Source: DASWOJ01 sp964242415
GTDB lineage: Bacteria; Pseudomonadota; Alphaproteobacteria; Acetobacterales; Acetobacteraceae
NCBI GenBank assembly: GCA_964242415.1
Contig: CAXTAT010000011.1
Span: forward strand, 68,161 to 132,160
Length of the DNA: 64,000 nucleotides
Reading direction: 5' to 3'
The translations under genes were made by a program, and so were the position numbers. The notes below the pieces were generated by a model. It ran no database searches. It had not been told where the DNA came from and was given only the letters and a program-made list of their open reading frames with translations. Positions 44,572 through 53,535 of this stretch are shown here, piece after piece (the first letter of the stretch is position 1; the number at the start of each line of letters is the position of its first letter).

Positions 44572-44660
44572 TCGTCCCCCGGGCCTGATCATGCATCGTC
44601 GCACCACATGTTTCACATGAAACGCTGGTCAGGCTGGACTGGCAGGGCGAGCATCACAAG

Positions 44661-45149
44661 ATGCTTCCATTTGCTGCAGAACCAGGCCACATAGCCAGCC
44701 ATATGCACCTGTATGCAAGCTGTGCCGCCCGAGAGGGGTGTGGTGTGCTACTCCTGGGACCGTCAGGTTCAGGGAAGTCTGACCTATTGCTTCGCTTGCT
44801 TGGCCAGGGTTTCGCGCTTGTCGCTGATGATCAAGTCCTTATTGAGGCAGGCTGGGCAGCGCCACCTCTGGCACTGGCCGGGCTTCTTGAGGTGCGTGGG
44901 CTTGGTATCATGCGCTTGCCCCACACCGCCCCGGTCCAACTGGCCCTCGCCGTGCAGCTCAGTGCTGGCGACCGCCTTCCTGAACCGACAACGCACGCCG
45001 CAACTGGCCTGCCTCTTGTGCTGATTGATCCGCATCAGGCATCCGCTGCCGCCCGGCTCGCCTTGGCTCTGGACTGCGCCCTCGGCCGCGTGGCGCAGGT
45101 TGCCGGCGCATTTGCGGCATCTTCGCCACCTTGCCCGGCTCCCGCGTGA
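44661..45149 (+). CDS. hprK: HPr kinase/phosphorylase, short alphaproteobacterial form
   Basis: The 162-aa protein has a P-loop GPSGSGKS (residues 33-40) and LVADDQVLIEAG, then the family motif EVRGLGIMRLP. It lacks the N-terminal domain of Firmicutes HprK, as is normal in Alphaproteobacteria. It phosphorylates HPr on a serine (Ser57 of the HPr here). Its stop overlaps the rapZ GTG start. The gene is first in a run that also encodes EIIA, HPr and EI. Confidence 0.9.
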   Translation: MLPFAAEPGHIASHMHLYASCAAREGCGVLLLGPSGSGKSDLLLRLLGQGFALVADDQVLIEAGWAAPPLALAGLLEVRGLGIMRLPHTAPVQLALAVQLSAGDRLPEPTTHAATGLPLVLIDPHQASAAARLALALDCALGRVAQVAGAFAASSPPCPAPA

Positions 45150-46087
45150 GCGGCCTACGGGTGGTTCTGGTGAGCGGGTTGTCCGGCGCAGGCAAGGCGT
45201 CCATCCTGCGTGCATTGGAGGATGCTGGATATGAGGCGGTGGACAATCCGCCACTAACGATGGTGCCCGACCTAGCCCGGCGGACTGAGCGCCCCCTGGC
45301 GATCGGCTTGGATGCCCGCAGCCGCGGCTTCGATGCTGGGCTTGTGCTGGCGACACTGGCCGACCTTCGCCAGGACTCGGCGCTGCAGCCTGAGCTGATC
45401 TATGCCGCAGCCGACGAAACCACGCTTCTGCGTCGCTACACCGAAACCCGTCGTCGCCATCCTCTCTCGCCACAGGGTCGTGTGATCGACGGCATTGTGG
45501 CGGAGGCAGCACTGACCCGGCCCTTGCGCGACGCTGCCGATTTAGTCCTGGACACCTCCGGCCTGCCGTTGGCCAACCTTCGCCGCTTGATCGAACAACG
45601 CTTTCGGCCGCAACTAGGCGAAGGCACCGATGCCAAGCTGGGCGTCGCGTTGATGTCGTTTGCGTTTCCCGCTGGCCTGCCACGCGAGGCCGACATGGTG
45701 TTCGATGCAAGATTCCTGCGCAACCCGCATTATGACGCCATATTGCGTTCGGGTACAGGGTTGGACACGGACGTAGCTGCGTACGTGGAAGCCGACCCGG
45801 ACTTCATCGCATTCTTTGACGGCATCATCGACCTCCTCCGCCTCGTCCTGCCGCGGTTTGTGCAGGAGGGAAAAAGGTACGCGACAATTGCCGTTGGCTG
45901 CACAGGCGGGCGGCATCGGTCGGTTCGGATCGTCGAACGCCTCGCACAGGTTCTGCGGGACGACCAGGCCAGCGCTGAAGGCGCCACCTGCAGCAGTTGG
46001 CAGGTTACGGCCAGCCACAGAGAGTTGGCGACTGGACAAGGCGTTACGGCGGTGCCGAGCGGCTTATCCAGGAATGACGCGGCCTAG
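45146..46087 (+). CDS. rapZ: RNase adapter RapZ (YvcJ family nucleotide-binding protein)
   Basis: Read from the GTG at 45146, the 313-aa protein has the Walker A GLSGAGK at residues 11-17, the motif ALEDAGYEAVDNPPLTMVPD and IGLDARSRGFDAGLV. The C-terminal family block TIAVGCTGGRHRSVRIVERL is also present. RapZ proteins bind nucleotides and RNA and, in enterobacteria, steer the sRNA control of glucosamine synthesis. In Alphaproteobacteria they lie with PTS genes. The frame extends upstream to TTG 45131, but GTG overlapping hprK is preferred. Confidence 0.9.
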   Translation: MSGLRVVLVSGLSGAGKASILRALEDAGYEAVDNPPLTMVPDLARRTERPLAIGLDARSRGFDAGLVLATLADLRQDSALQPELIYAAADETTLLRRYTETRRRHPLSPQGRVIDGIVAEAALTRPLRDAADLVLDTSGLPLANLRRLIEQRFRPQLGEGTDAKLGVALMSFAFPAGLPREADMVFDARFLRNPHYDAILRSGTGLDTDVAAYVEADPDFIAFFDGIIDLLRLVLPRFVQEGKRYATIAVGCTGGRHRSVRIVERLAQVLRDDQASAEGATCSSWQVTASHRELATGQGVTAVPSGLSRNDAA

Positions 46088-46116
46088 TGCCGGCTTAGGG
46101 AGCCTGAATACGCATT

Positions 46117-46545
46117 ATGATTGGCCTTGTGCTGGTGACCCACGGGCGCCTCGCTGACGAGCTTCGGTCTGCTATGGAACATGTCGTGGGCGCGCAACGT
46201 AACGTCGCAACCGTCTGCATCGGTCCCGAGGACGACATGGAGGACCGTCGTGCTGACATCCAGGGCAGCATAGACCGCGTGGACACCGGGGACGGCGTTG
46301 TGTTGCTGACCGATATGTTCGGCGGCACACCGAGCAACCTTGCCATCTCCATGATGACGCGTGCGGGGGTGGAGGTGATCAGCGGCGTCAACCTGCCGAT
46401 GCTGGTGAAGCTGGCAAAGGTGCGGTCGAGCCAGAACTTGGGGGAGTGCGTGGATTGCGCCCAAGCAGCAGGGCGGAAGTATATCGCCTCCGCTTCCGCA
46501 ATCCTCCCGCATTGTCGCAAGAATGGGAATGGGCAGTGCGAGTAG
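46117..46545 (+). CDS. PTS EIIA component, mannose family (PtsM/ManX-like)
   Basis: The 142-aa protein starts MIGLVLVTHGRLADELRSAM, with the phosphorylatable His9 of the mannose-family EIIA. VLLTDMFGGTPSNLAISMMT and GVNLPMLVKL follow. No EIIB/C/D genes are adjacent, which marks a regulatory PTS rather than a sugar importer. It receives phosphate from HPr. It is 29 bases after rapZ and is followed by ptsH. Confidence 0.9.
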   Translation: MIGLVLVTHGRLADELRSAMEHVVGAQRNVATVCIGPEDDMEDRRADIQGSIDRVDTGDGVVLLTDMFGGTPSNLAISMMTRAGVEVISGVNLPMLVKLAKVRSSQNLGECVDCAQAAGRKYIASASAILPHCRKNGNGQCE

Positions 46546-46573
46546 GCGGACGGATGTTTGGGCACCTCCCTGC

Positions 46574-46876
46574 ATGACTGGTCCGGAGCCGGCGCGAAGC
46601 GCAACACTGTTGACCCGTACTGTGACGGTGGTGAACATGCGTGGCTTGCATGCCCGTGCCGCAGCGAAATTCGTGACCATGGCCGAACGCTATGGCGCGT
46701 CGGTCGAAGTCGTCCGGGACGGCCAATCGGTGTCAGCACGCTCGATCATGGGACTGATGATGCTCGGCGCCGGGCAGGGAGCGCAGATCGAATTGCAGGC
46801 CGACGGTTGGGACGCAAAGGAAGCATTGGAAGCGTTGGCAGGCTTGGTCGAAGCCGGCTTCAATGAGCGAGACTGA
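46574..46876 (+). CDS. ptsH: Phosphocarrier protein HPr
   Basis: The 100-aa protein has the HPr active-site motif NMRGLHARAAAKF (His26) and the regulatory serine in SARSIMGLMMLGAG (Ser57), matching the HprK target. The frame also contains an ATG at 46523 overlapping the EIIA gene; the ATG at 46574 gives a normal family N-terminus and is preferred, without a strong Shine-Dalgarno in either case. It overlaps ptsI by 14 bases. Confidence 0.9.
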   Translation: MTGPEPARSATLLTRTVTVVNMRGLHARAAAKFVTMAERYGASVEVVRDGQSVSARSIMGLMMLGAGQGAQIELQADGWDAKEALEALAGLVEAGFNERD

Positions 46877-48659
46877 CGCCGGGCCAGCACCGGCGCTGGA
46901 ACGTCGGCTGTTTGGGATTCCTGCCTGCGCCGGCGTTGCAATCGGCCCGGTGTTCCGCACGACGGAAGCAGCGCCGCAAATCACCCGCCATAGAATTCAA
47001 GCCGCCGATGCCCCGGCTGAGATCGCTCGGCTGGACGCCGCCCTGCTTCAATCCCGCAAGCAGCTGCTCAAGCTCCGTAGCAGGCTGTCCGTTCTGCCGG
47101 AGGAGAGCCAGGGCGAGATCGCACCGTTGCTGGATGCCTACTTGCAGATGCTCGGACCGTCCCGCCTGGTCCGGGGCGTCCGCACCCGGGTCAGCGATCG
47201 CCTGGTGTCGGCCGAGACCGCCGTGATGGAGGAGGCGAACGCCATCGCCGCCGCCCTGCAAGGCACCGCCACGGAGGAAGGTGGGGGCGCCACCCAGCGC
47301 AAGGCGGACGAGGTGCGGGAGGTCGGACGCCGCCTGGTTCGCAACCTGACACGCGCGCCATTCCGCAGCTTTGCGGGTGCTGTGCAGGGGGCGATCCTGA
47401 TTGCCGAGAGCCTCCGCCCTTCCGATGCCGCGCTGATCGATCCTGCCCGCATCGCAGCCGTGGCGACCGAGGAGGGCGGCAGCGACGGCCATACCGCCAT
47501 CCTGCTGCGCGCTTTGGGCATCCCTGCCGTACTGGGTGCCCCCGGGGTGATGGCGGGCCTACGCGGGGGGGACACGGCCATCGTGGACGGCGTGATGGGG
47601 ACCGTCACGCTGAACCCGTCTGCCCACACCTTGGCCAACGCGCGCCGGGCTGTGGTCAGTTTTGCCCGGGATCGGCAACGGCTGAGCCGGCTGCGTCGGC
47701 TTCCCTCGGTGACGCTGGACGGCGAGGTCGTCAGTCTGCAAGCCAACCTGGAGCTGCCAGTCGAGCTGCCCATGGTGGCCCAAAGCGGCGCCACCGGCAT
47801 CGGCCTGTTGCGGACCGAGTTCATATTTATGAACCGCGATACGGTCCCAACCGCCGATGAGCAGACCGATATCTATCGCCTGGTGATCGAAACCATGGCC
47901 GGTGACCCCGTTACGATCCGCGTGCTGGATTGGGGCGGCGAGAAGGAGATTGAGGCGTTGACCGCTGCCGGCGTTGTGCCTGAAGCCACTGATGCCAACC
48001 CGGCGCTTGGCCTACGAGGCATTCGCCTGCTGCTGCGCCAGCCCGAGCTGTTCGAAACACAGTTGGCCGCCATCCTGCGCTCTGCGGTAGCCGGGCCAGT
48101 GCGGGTGCTGCTGCCGATGGTGACGAATGTGGCGGAGGTTCGCGCGGCACGCGTGATCTATCATCGGGTTGCTGACCGGCTGCGTGAGCAGGGGCAACCG
48201 ATGCCCAAGGTGCTTCCGCCGCTGGGCATCATGGTGGAGACGCCCGGCGCCGCCCTCTGCGCCCACGCCCTGGCCGGGGAGGCAGAGTTCTTTGCGATTG
48301 GGACCAATGACCTGTGCATGTATGCCCTGGCGGTGGATCGGGGCGAGACGGATGTGGCAGAGTTGTACGATCCATTGCACCCGGCGATGCTGCGTTTGAT
48401 CCAGATGGTCGCCGACGGCGCCGCGCATGGTCGCATCCCAGTGTCTGTCTGCGGCGAGATGGCAGCCAACCCGGCGTTGACGCCATTGCTGATTGGCCTG
48501 GGCCTGCGCAGCTTCAGCACCAACGCCTCGGCCGTGCCGCGGGTTAAGCAGGCCATCCGCGGCACGACGATCGACGACTGCCAGCGGCTGACCTGGCAGG
48601 TGATGAAGCAGGTTGACGTCGAGCGTACACGCGATCTGGTTGCGAAATTCGGCCAATAG
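46863..48659 (+). CDS. ptsI: Phosphoenolpyruvate-protein phosphotransferase (Enzyme I)
   Basis: The 598-aa enzyme has the EI layout: an HPr-interacting helical part, the phospho-His region EEGGSDGHTAILLRALGIPA and the C-terminal PEP-binding barrel (GIGLLRTEFIFMNRD, LRGIRLLLRQPELFETQLAA, FAIGTNDLCMYALAVDRGE, VSVCGEMAANP). The usual SHTA is GHTA here, with the His intact. It transfers phosphate from PEP to HPr and so reads the PEP/pyruvate ratio, fitting the neighbouring pckA. Confidence 0.92.
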   Translation: MSETDAGPAPALERRLFGIPACAGVAIGPVFRTTEAAPQITRHRIQAADAPAEIARLDAALLQSRKQLLKLRSRLSVLPEESQGEIAPLLDAYLQMLGPSRLVRGVRTRVSDRLVSAETAVMEEANAIAAALQGTATEEGGGATQRKADEVREVGRRLVRNLTRAPFRSFAGAVQGAILIAESLRPSDAALIDPARIAAVATEEGGSDGHTAILLRALGIPAVLGAPGVMAGLRGGDTAIVDGVMGTVTLNPSAHTLANARRAVVSFARDRQRLSRLRRLPSVTLDGEVVSLQANLELPVELPMVAQSGATGIGLLRTEFIFMNRDTVPTADEQTDIYRLVIETMAGDPVTIRVLDWGGEKEIEALTAAGVVPEATDANPALGLRGIRLLLRQPELFETQLAAILRSAVAGPVRVLLPMVTNVAEVRAARVIYHRVADRLREQGQPMPKVLPPLGIMVETPGAALCAHALAGEAEFFAIGTNDLCMYALAVDRGETDVAELYDPLHPAMLRLIQMVADGAAHGRIPVSVCGEMAANPALTPLLIGLGLRSFSTNASAVPRVKQAIRGTTIDDCQRLTWQVMKQVDVERTRDLVAKFGQ

Positions 48660-48663
48660 CCGA

Positions 48664-48685
48664 CCCTGGTCCGCGTGGACCAGGG
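48664..48685. terminator. Hairpin between convergent ptsI and PEP-CTERM genes
   Basis: A perfect 9-bp stem CCCTGGTCC / GGACCAGGG with a four-base loop GCGT lies 4 bases after the ptsI stop and 12 bases from the end of the convergent gene. It has no clear T-run, so termination is inferred from stem strength and position. It could serve both strands. Confidence 0.7.
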
Positions 48686-48697
48686 CAACGGGGGCCG

Positions 48698-49384
48698 TTA
48701 CTTCATGCGGCGGCGCATGGCCAGGCCGAGCAAGCCCGCACCAAGCAGCGCTAGACTAGCCGGCTCAGGAACGCCTGTGTCCAAATGTAGGTTGTCGATG
48801 CCGGCATAGGCCTGGTCGATGGGGATCGCAGGCAGGGTGACCAGCAACGTATCGATGGTCTTCCCGGCAAGCCCGGCCGCTACCTCCGCTGTCCAGTTTG
48901 CGTAGGGGCCGTTGAAATCGCCCGAGGCAGTGTTGTCGACTGCATTCACGGTATAGCTGTCAGTGCCGACTGTTTGGCCACTGAGCTGGCCGGTGACGGT
49001 GACCGTGGCTGGCACGCCTGCCGTGAGGTTGAAGGTGGCAACGTCAACACCAAAGAACGTGAATGTCTGCCCCGTCGTGTTGCTGACCACCTTCAGGATA
49101 CCCTGATTGACGTTCCCGTCCGCCTCAATGTCCTGGCCGGGATTGCCGTTGCCGCCGATGTAGAGCGAGTTGGTGCTGGCATCAGTCGTGGAAGGGCTGT
49201 AGGTGAACCCAGCCTCCGTCAGCGAGTCCGTACCATTGAAGAACGGCTGCCCCGAGCCTGCGGGGTCGACTGGTGGTGTGGCCTCGAACCCGAGCGTCAC
49301 TGGGACAGCCTGCGCCGGCGCAAAGGCGGATGCCGCCAGCACTGCCAGCACAGGCACAACGGTCAGCTTGGCGATGCGGAACAT
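48698..49384 (-). CDS. PEP-CTERM sorting-domain secreted protein
   Basis: The 228-aa protein has a signal peptide (MFRIAKLTVVPVLAVLAASA ending AQA). A Thr/Asn/Gly/Val-rich extracellular body follows with LGFEATPPVDPAGSGQPFFN. It ends GVPEPASLALLGAGLLGLAM followed by RRRMK, the VPEP motif, membrane helix and basic tail recognised by exosortase. It is probably exported and processed at the surface with exopolysaccharide. No exosortase gene lies in the window. The upstream 49440-49560 is AT-rich and may hold the promoter. Confidence 0.9.
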   Translation of the reverse strand: MFRIAKLTVVPVLAVLAASAFAPAQAVPVTLGFEATPPVDPAGSGQPFFNGTDSLTEAGFTYSPSTTDASTNSLYIGGNGNPGQDIEADGNVNQGILKVVSNTTGQTFTFFGVDVATFNLTAGVPATVTVTGQLSGQTVGTDSYTVNAVDNTASGDFNGPYANWTAEVAAGLAGKTIDTLLVTLPAIPIDQAYAGIDNLHLDTGVPEPASLALLGAGLLGLAMRRRMK

Positions 49385-49564
49385 CTTCTTCTCCCTGACG
49401 CGCGCACGCCCACTATGGGGTGCGCCGAAGACCACGGCAGTGAGCCACAATCACTTGGTGTCGTGTAGCATGATTAATGCAAATGGTTACAAAGTCGGTG
49501 ATGGTATGATTGTTCAAGCAGTCTCTCTAAACATCGCTGCTGCCCGGCGGGACTAGTCTGCCTC

Positions 49565-50923
49565 CTAATCGGCGTGATGCCCGGACAACTCCTCCCCCGC
49601 GTCCCGCCGCAACCGCAGCGACACCGGCGACGCTAGCAGCGCCACGGCTCCCACCAGCAGGAACCCCGTGGAAAAGTCGGCCAAGCTCGGCGACGCCCGC
49701 CCATGCAGCACCGTCGAGGCCTGCAGCGCCGCCGCTCCAACTGTAATTCCCAGGGTCAGCGAAAGCTGCTGAATGGTGGCATACAGGCTGGTTGCAGCGC
49801 TCATCCGCGGGCGCGGGATGTCAGCGTAGGCAATGGTGTTGTAGGCCGTGAACTGCAGCGACCGCAGGAAGCCGCCCGCCAACAGCACCGCGTACAGCCC
49901 CGCCGCTGGCCAACCGGGCCGGAATGCCGCACAAGCCGCCACCAGCATCGCCGACAGCGCTCCATTCCACAGCAGCACGTTGCGGAAACCCAGCCAACGC
50001 AGACCCCACTGCGTCGCCGGCTTCATGACGATGGCGCCAGCCGCGGAGGCGAACGTGACCATCCCGCTCTGCGCCGCCGTCTCGCCGAAACCGAGCTGCA
50101 GCATCAGCGGCAACAGGAATGGAATGGCGCCGATTCCCACCCGGAACAGCGACCCGGCCAGCGCCGAGACCGCAAACGTTGGGATGCGGAGCAGGGACAG
50201 GTCCAGCAACGGGTCCGCGAGCCGCCGGGCGTGGCGCAAGTAGGCCAGCCCGGCGAGGGTGCCCAGCACGATCAGGCCGCCCGCAGCCACGGGGGGCACC
50301 ACGCCGCGGCCGATGGTCTCGAACCCGAACATCAGGCCAGACAGCGCCGTGCCGGACAGCAGCAAACCCAGCAAATCTAGCCGGGCTACCCGCGGCTCCC
50401 GAACGTCCTCCACGTAGCGCGTCACCAGCACCATGCCGAGTACGCCGATGGGCACGTTGATGTCGAAAATCCAGCGCCAGTCGGCGTACGTCACCAGGAA
50501 GCCACCGATGGGTGGGCCGACAACGGGGCCGATCAGCGCCGGCACCGTCAACCAAGCCATCGCAGCTACCAGCTCACTTTTGGCCACCGACCGCAGCAGC
50601 ACCAGCCGTCCGACCGGCACCATCATCGCGCCGCCAATGCCCTGCACCACTCGGGCCGCCACCAGCGTCCATAGGCTTGTGGATTGCCCGCACAGGATGG
50701 AGCCGACGGTGAACACGCCGATGGCCGCCCGGAACACCGTCCGGGTGCCGAACCGGTCGGCGAACCAGCCGCTGACCGGGATGAACACCGCCAGGCTGAG
50801 CAAATAGGACGTGAGCGCCACGTTCATGTGCAGCGGGTCGGCACCGAAGCTGCGTGCCATCGCCGGCAGGGCTGTGGCAACGACGGTGCCGTCCAGGTTC
50901 TGCATGAACAGCGCGCAGGCCAC
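49565..50923 (-). CDS. MFS transporter, DHA2-type drug/proton antiporter
   Basis: The called frame gives 452 aa starting at GTG 50923 (MACALFMQNLDGTVVATALP), with about 13 hydrophobic helices. MFS motif A is present as GWFADRFGTRTVFRAAIGVF, and ARVVQGIGGAMMVPVGRLVL and GPPIGGFLVTYADWRWIFDI follow. The homologous-looking segment RTRLTALIV continues in frame upstream to about 51010, where only CTG codons could start, so the true N-terminus may be longer. It exports small molecules. The gene follows qor with a small gap or overlap. Confidence 0.85.
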   Translation of the reverse strand: MACALFMQNLDGTVVATALPAMARSFGADPLHMNVALTSYLLSLAVFIPVSGWFADRFGTRTVFRAAIGVFTVGSILCGQSTSLWTLVAARVVQGIGGAMMVPVGRLVLLRSVAKSELVAAMAWLTVPALIGPVVGPPIGGFLVTYADWRWIFDINVPIGVLGMVLVTRYVEDVREPRVARLDLLGLLLSGTALSGLMFGFETIGRGVVPPVAAGGLIVLGTLAGLAYLRHARRLADPLLDLSLLRIPTFAVSALAGSLFRVGIGAIPFLLPLMLQLGFGETAAQSGMVTFASAAGAIVMKPATQWGLRWLGFRNVLLWNGALSAMLVAACAAFRPGWPAAGLYAVLLAGGFLRSLQFTAYNTIAYADIPRPRMSAATSLYATIQQLSLTLGITVGAAALQASTVLHGRASPSLADFSTGFLLVGAVALLASPVSLRLRRDAGEELSGHHAD

Positions 50924-51006
50924 GATCAGCGCCGTCAGCCGGGTGCGCCCTGGGTCGGGGCGAGGCCCGGGAGGGATAGCCTCGGCGGTCGCGGGGGTGC
51001 TGGCGC

Positions 51007-51981
51007 TCAGGGGATCAGGACGGTGCTGCCGGTGGTTTGGCGCGCCTCCAACGCCGTGTGCGCGGCGGCGGCGTCTTTCAGGGCATAGGTCTGGTTCACC
51101 CGGATGTGGACCGCGCCGGACCGCACGGCCTGGAACAAGTCCTCGGCTCCGGCGACCAGGTCGGACCGTAGGGCAGTGTAGGTGGCCAGGCTCGGCCGGG
51201 TCAGGAACAGGCTGCCTTTGGCGGCGAGCACGCCGAGATCAAACGGCGGAACCGGGCCGGACGAGCTGCCGAAGCTCGCTAGCAGGCCCAGCGGCCGAAG
51301 GCAGTCCAGGCTGGCGGTGAAGGTGTCCTTGCCGACACTGTCATACACGACAGGCACCATCGCGCCGCCGGTGATGCGCTTCACCTCCGCCGGCAACCGC
51401 TCGTGGCCGACAATGACGTGCGCCGCCCCATGCGCCCGCGCCAGCTCGGCCTTCGCCTCGGTGGAGACCACGCCGATCACGACCGCGCCCAGGTGCCTCG
51501 CCCACTGGCACATGATCAGCCCGACGCCGCCCGCCGCGGCGTGAACCAGGATGGGATCGCCGGGCTGCACCTTATAGGTGCGGCGAAGCAGGTATTGCGC
51601 CGTCAATCCCTGCAGCATCATCGCTGCGGCGGTCTGGTCATCGATCCCGTCCGGCAGCTTCACCAAGCGGTCGGCCGAGATGACACGGTCCGTCGCGTAG
51701 GCGCCAATGGGCGCAGTGGCGTAGGCGACGCGGTCCCCGACCTTGACGTCCTGCACGTCGGCGCCCACGGCGCGGACGACACCGGCGGCCTCCATGCCGA
51801 GCGTGGCGGGCATCGTCGGTATTTTGTACAGACCGGTGCGGAAGTACACATCAATGTAGTTCAGGCCGACGGCAGTGTGGTGGACCAGCGCCTCGGCTGG
51901 GCCGGGTTCCGGTGTCGGCACGTCCTCCCAACGCATCGCATCGGGGCCGCCATGGGCGTGTATGCGTATGGCCTTGCTCAT
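51007..51981 (-). CDS. qor: NADPH:quinone oxidoreductase, QOR type
   Basis: The 324-aa protein begins MSKAIRIHAHGGPDAMRWED and has the zinc-free MDR plan: VGLNYIDVYFRTGLY, GMEAAGVVRAVGADVQDVKV, the NADPH-binding AAAGGVGLIMCQWARHLGA and closing ALEARQTTGSTVLIP. The length and motifs match E. coli QorA. It reduces quinones or enones with NADPH. The start at 51981 is supported by homology; the frame extends upstream to 52113 without conservation. Confidence 0.9.
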   Translation of the reverse strand: MSKAIRIHAHGGPDAMRWEDVPTPEPGPAEALVHHTAVGLNYIDVYFRTGLYKIPTMPATLGMEAAGVVRAVGADVQDVKVGDRVAYATAPIGAYATDRVISADRLVKLPDGIDDQTAAAMMLQGLTAQYLLRRTYKVQPGDPILVHAAAGGVGLIMCQWARHLGAVVIGVVSTEAKAELARAHGAAHVIVGHERLPAEVKRITGGAMVPVVYDSVGKDTFTASLDCLRPLGLLASFGSSSGPVPPFDLGVLAAKGSLFLTRPSLATYTALRSDLVAGAEDLFQAVRSGAVHIRVNQTYALKDAAAAHTALEARQTTGSTVLIP

Positions 51982-52004
51982 GGTGGTCTCCGTGGACGGC
52001 CGGG

Positions 52005-52457
52005 TCAGGCCAGGTGGGGGCGCGCCTCTAGGGCGAGCAGGAAGCGCTTGGTGTCCGGCCCATCTGCGCCGGAGTAACCGCCAAGCCCGCGCATGGCAAC
52101 GACCCGGTGGCATGGGATCAGGATAGGAATAGGATTGACCGCGTTGGCTCCGCCCACGGATCGCGGGCCGCCGCCGGCCGCCAACGCCACCTGGGTGTAA
52201 GTCCGCGTCTCGCCATAGGGGATGGCCGCCAGCGCTGCCCAGACGCGGTGCTGATAGGGGGAGCCATGCGGTGCCATCGGCAGGTCGAAACTGGAACGTT
52301 CCCCGTCAAAGTACGCCTGCACTTGGTCACGTGCCCGCAACAGCAGCGGCGTCGGCGCCTGATCCCGCCCCCAGCCCCAATCGAGGGCGACAATGGCGTC
52401 CGCATCCTCGGACAGCGTGACGGCTCCGAGCGGGGTGTGCAGCGACAACTGTGGCAA
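52005..52457 (-). CDS. ogt: Methylated-DNA-protein cysteine methyltransferase
   Basis: The 150-aa protein has the helix-turn-helix-like YQHRVWAALAAIPYGETRTY and the acceptor motif IPCHRVV (Cys116), followed by GLGGYSGADGPDTKRFLLAL. These are the Ogt/AGT signatures, although the protein is at the short end of the family. It repairs O6-alkylguanine by suicide transfer to Cys116. It sits directly upstream of qor on the same strand, 23 bases away. Confidence 0.92.
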   Translation of the reverse strand: MPQLSLHTPLGAVTLSEDADAIVALDWGWGRDQAPTPLLLRARDQVQAYFDGERSSFDLPMAPHGSPYQHRVWAALAAIPYGETRTYTQVALAAGGGPRSVGGANAVNPIPILIPCHRVVAMRGLGGYSGADGPDTKRFLLALEARPHLA

Positions 52458-52583
52458 TCAGGACTCCCAGCTAGCCCGGCCCAGGCTGGCATACGGGATG
52501 CCATCCCTTGCCGTGCCGGCTGTCAAGCCATGCAGCGATAGCAAGCGGGATCGGTGACGAGAACTTCGATCCCGTCAGCCTGC

Positions 52584-53248
52584 CTAAGCATCCTTCGCCA
52601 GCCGCAGGGTATCGAACACGGCGGCATGGATGTTGCGGCTGACCACGGCGTCGCCGATGCGGAACAGTTGGTAGGCCCCGGACGGGTTTCGCACCACCGC
52701 CTGCGCCCGGCTGCCGAGCAGGGCCGCATGGTCCACCTCGCCGCCGTTGCGCAATGCTGGCTTCAGCACCTCGAACAGATCGTCCAGCGGCAGGGTGCCG
52801 TGCTCGACAACCACGTGATCGACCAAGCGCATCTCAGTTTCCGCGCCGTAGTCGCCATGTCGAGCTTGCCCTCGGCGATCGCGTGCCGGGCGGTGGCGAC
52901 GTCGTTGATGCGGGCGGCATGGAAAGTCGGGAAGCGCGTCGCCGCGCGTACCTCGCCGGCGAAGTCCAGATGCTGCGCCGTGCCCATGCCGTGGATCGGG
53001 ATGACGTGCGACAGCGCGTTGTCGGTGTCCATGTGGCCGCGCACGATGTTCAGGAAGTCCACCACGCCGCCACCGGCGAAGCGCCGGGCGATCTCCACGC
53101 CGTCCTCGCGCGACAGGCCGATGTCCCAGTCCTCGTCGGCCACCATCCGCACGCCGATCAGGAAGCGTGGCCCCACGGCGTCGCGCATCGCCTGCAGCAC
53201 GCGCACGGAGAAGCGCATCCGGTTCTCCAGGCTGCCTTTGTCGGGGGC
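52584..53248 (-). pseudogene. Deletion remnant of a TMADH/NADH:flavin oxidoreductase-type flavoenzyme
   Basis: The upstream part reads GSLENRMRFSVRVLQAMRDA, DWDIGLSREDGVEIARRFAG and ARHAIAEGKLDM, the middle and end of the old-yellow-enzyme barrel. Near 52860 it jumps frame into MRLVDHVVVEHGTLPLDDLF and YQLFRIGDAVVSRNIHAAVF, the extreme C-terminus of trimethylamine dehydrogenase-like enzymes. The barrel N-terminus and most of the dinucleotide-binding region are missing. It is therefore a gene that lost both ends of its core; the breakpoint position is approximate. Confidence 0.7.
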
Positions 53249-53535
53249 ACAGCCGTGGCGGGGCGCTTCGGCATTGCCCCGCCACTGGTCAACACTGCCC
53301 TGGCGCTGAGTGGGCCCGGCCCGCTGATGCTGGAGGTCCACAGCCATTTGGACACCGCCACCGTCCGTGGGATCGCAATGCAGCCAATTGCCGGGTTTTC
53401 ACGCGGCGGGCCTGCCGTCCTTAGTCCGGGACGGGCGCAGTGCAGGCTTGCCCATGCGACGCCGCGAGAAGCCGGGCGGGACCGGCAACAACCAATCGGG
53501 GGCGGCAATGATGAGCCGGAGGCGGCAGTCTGGCG

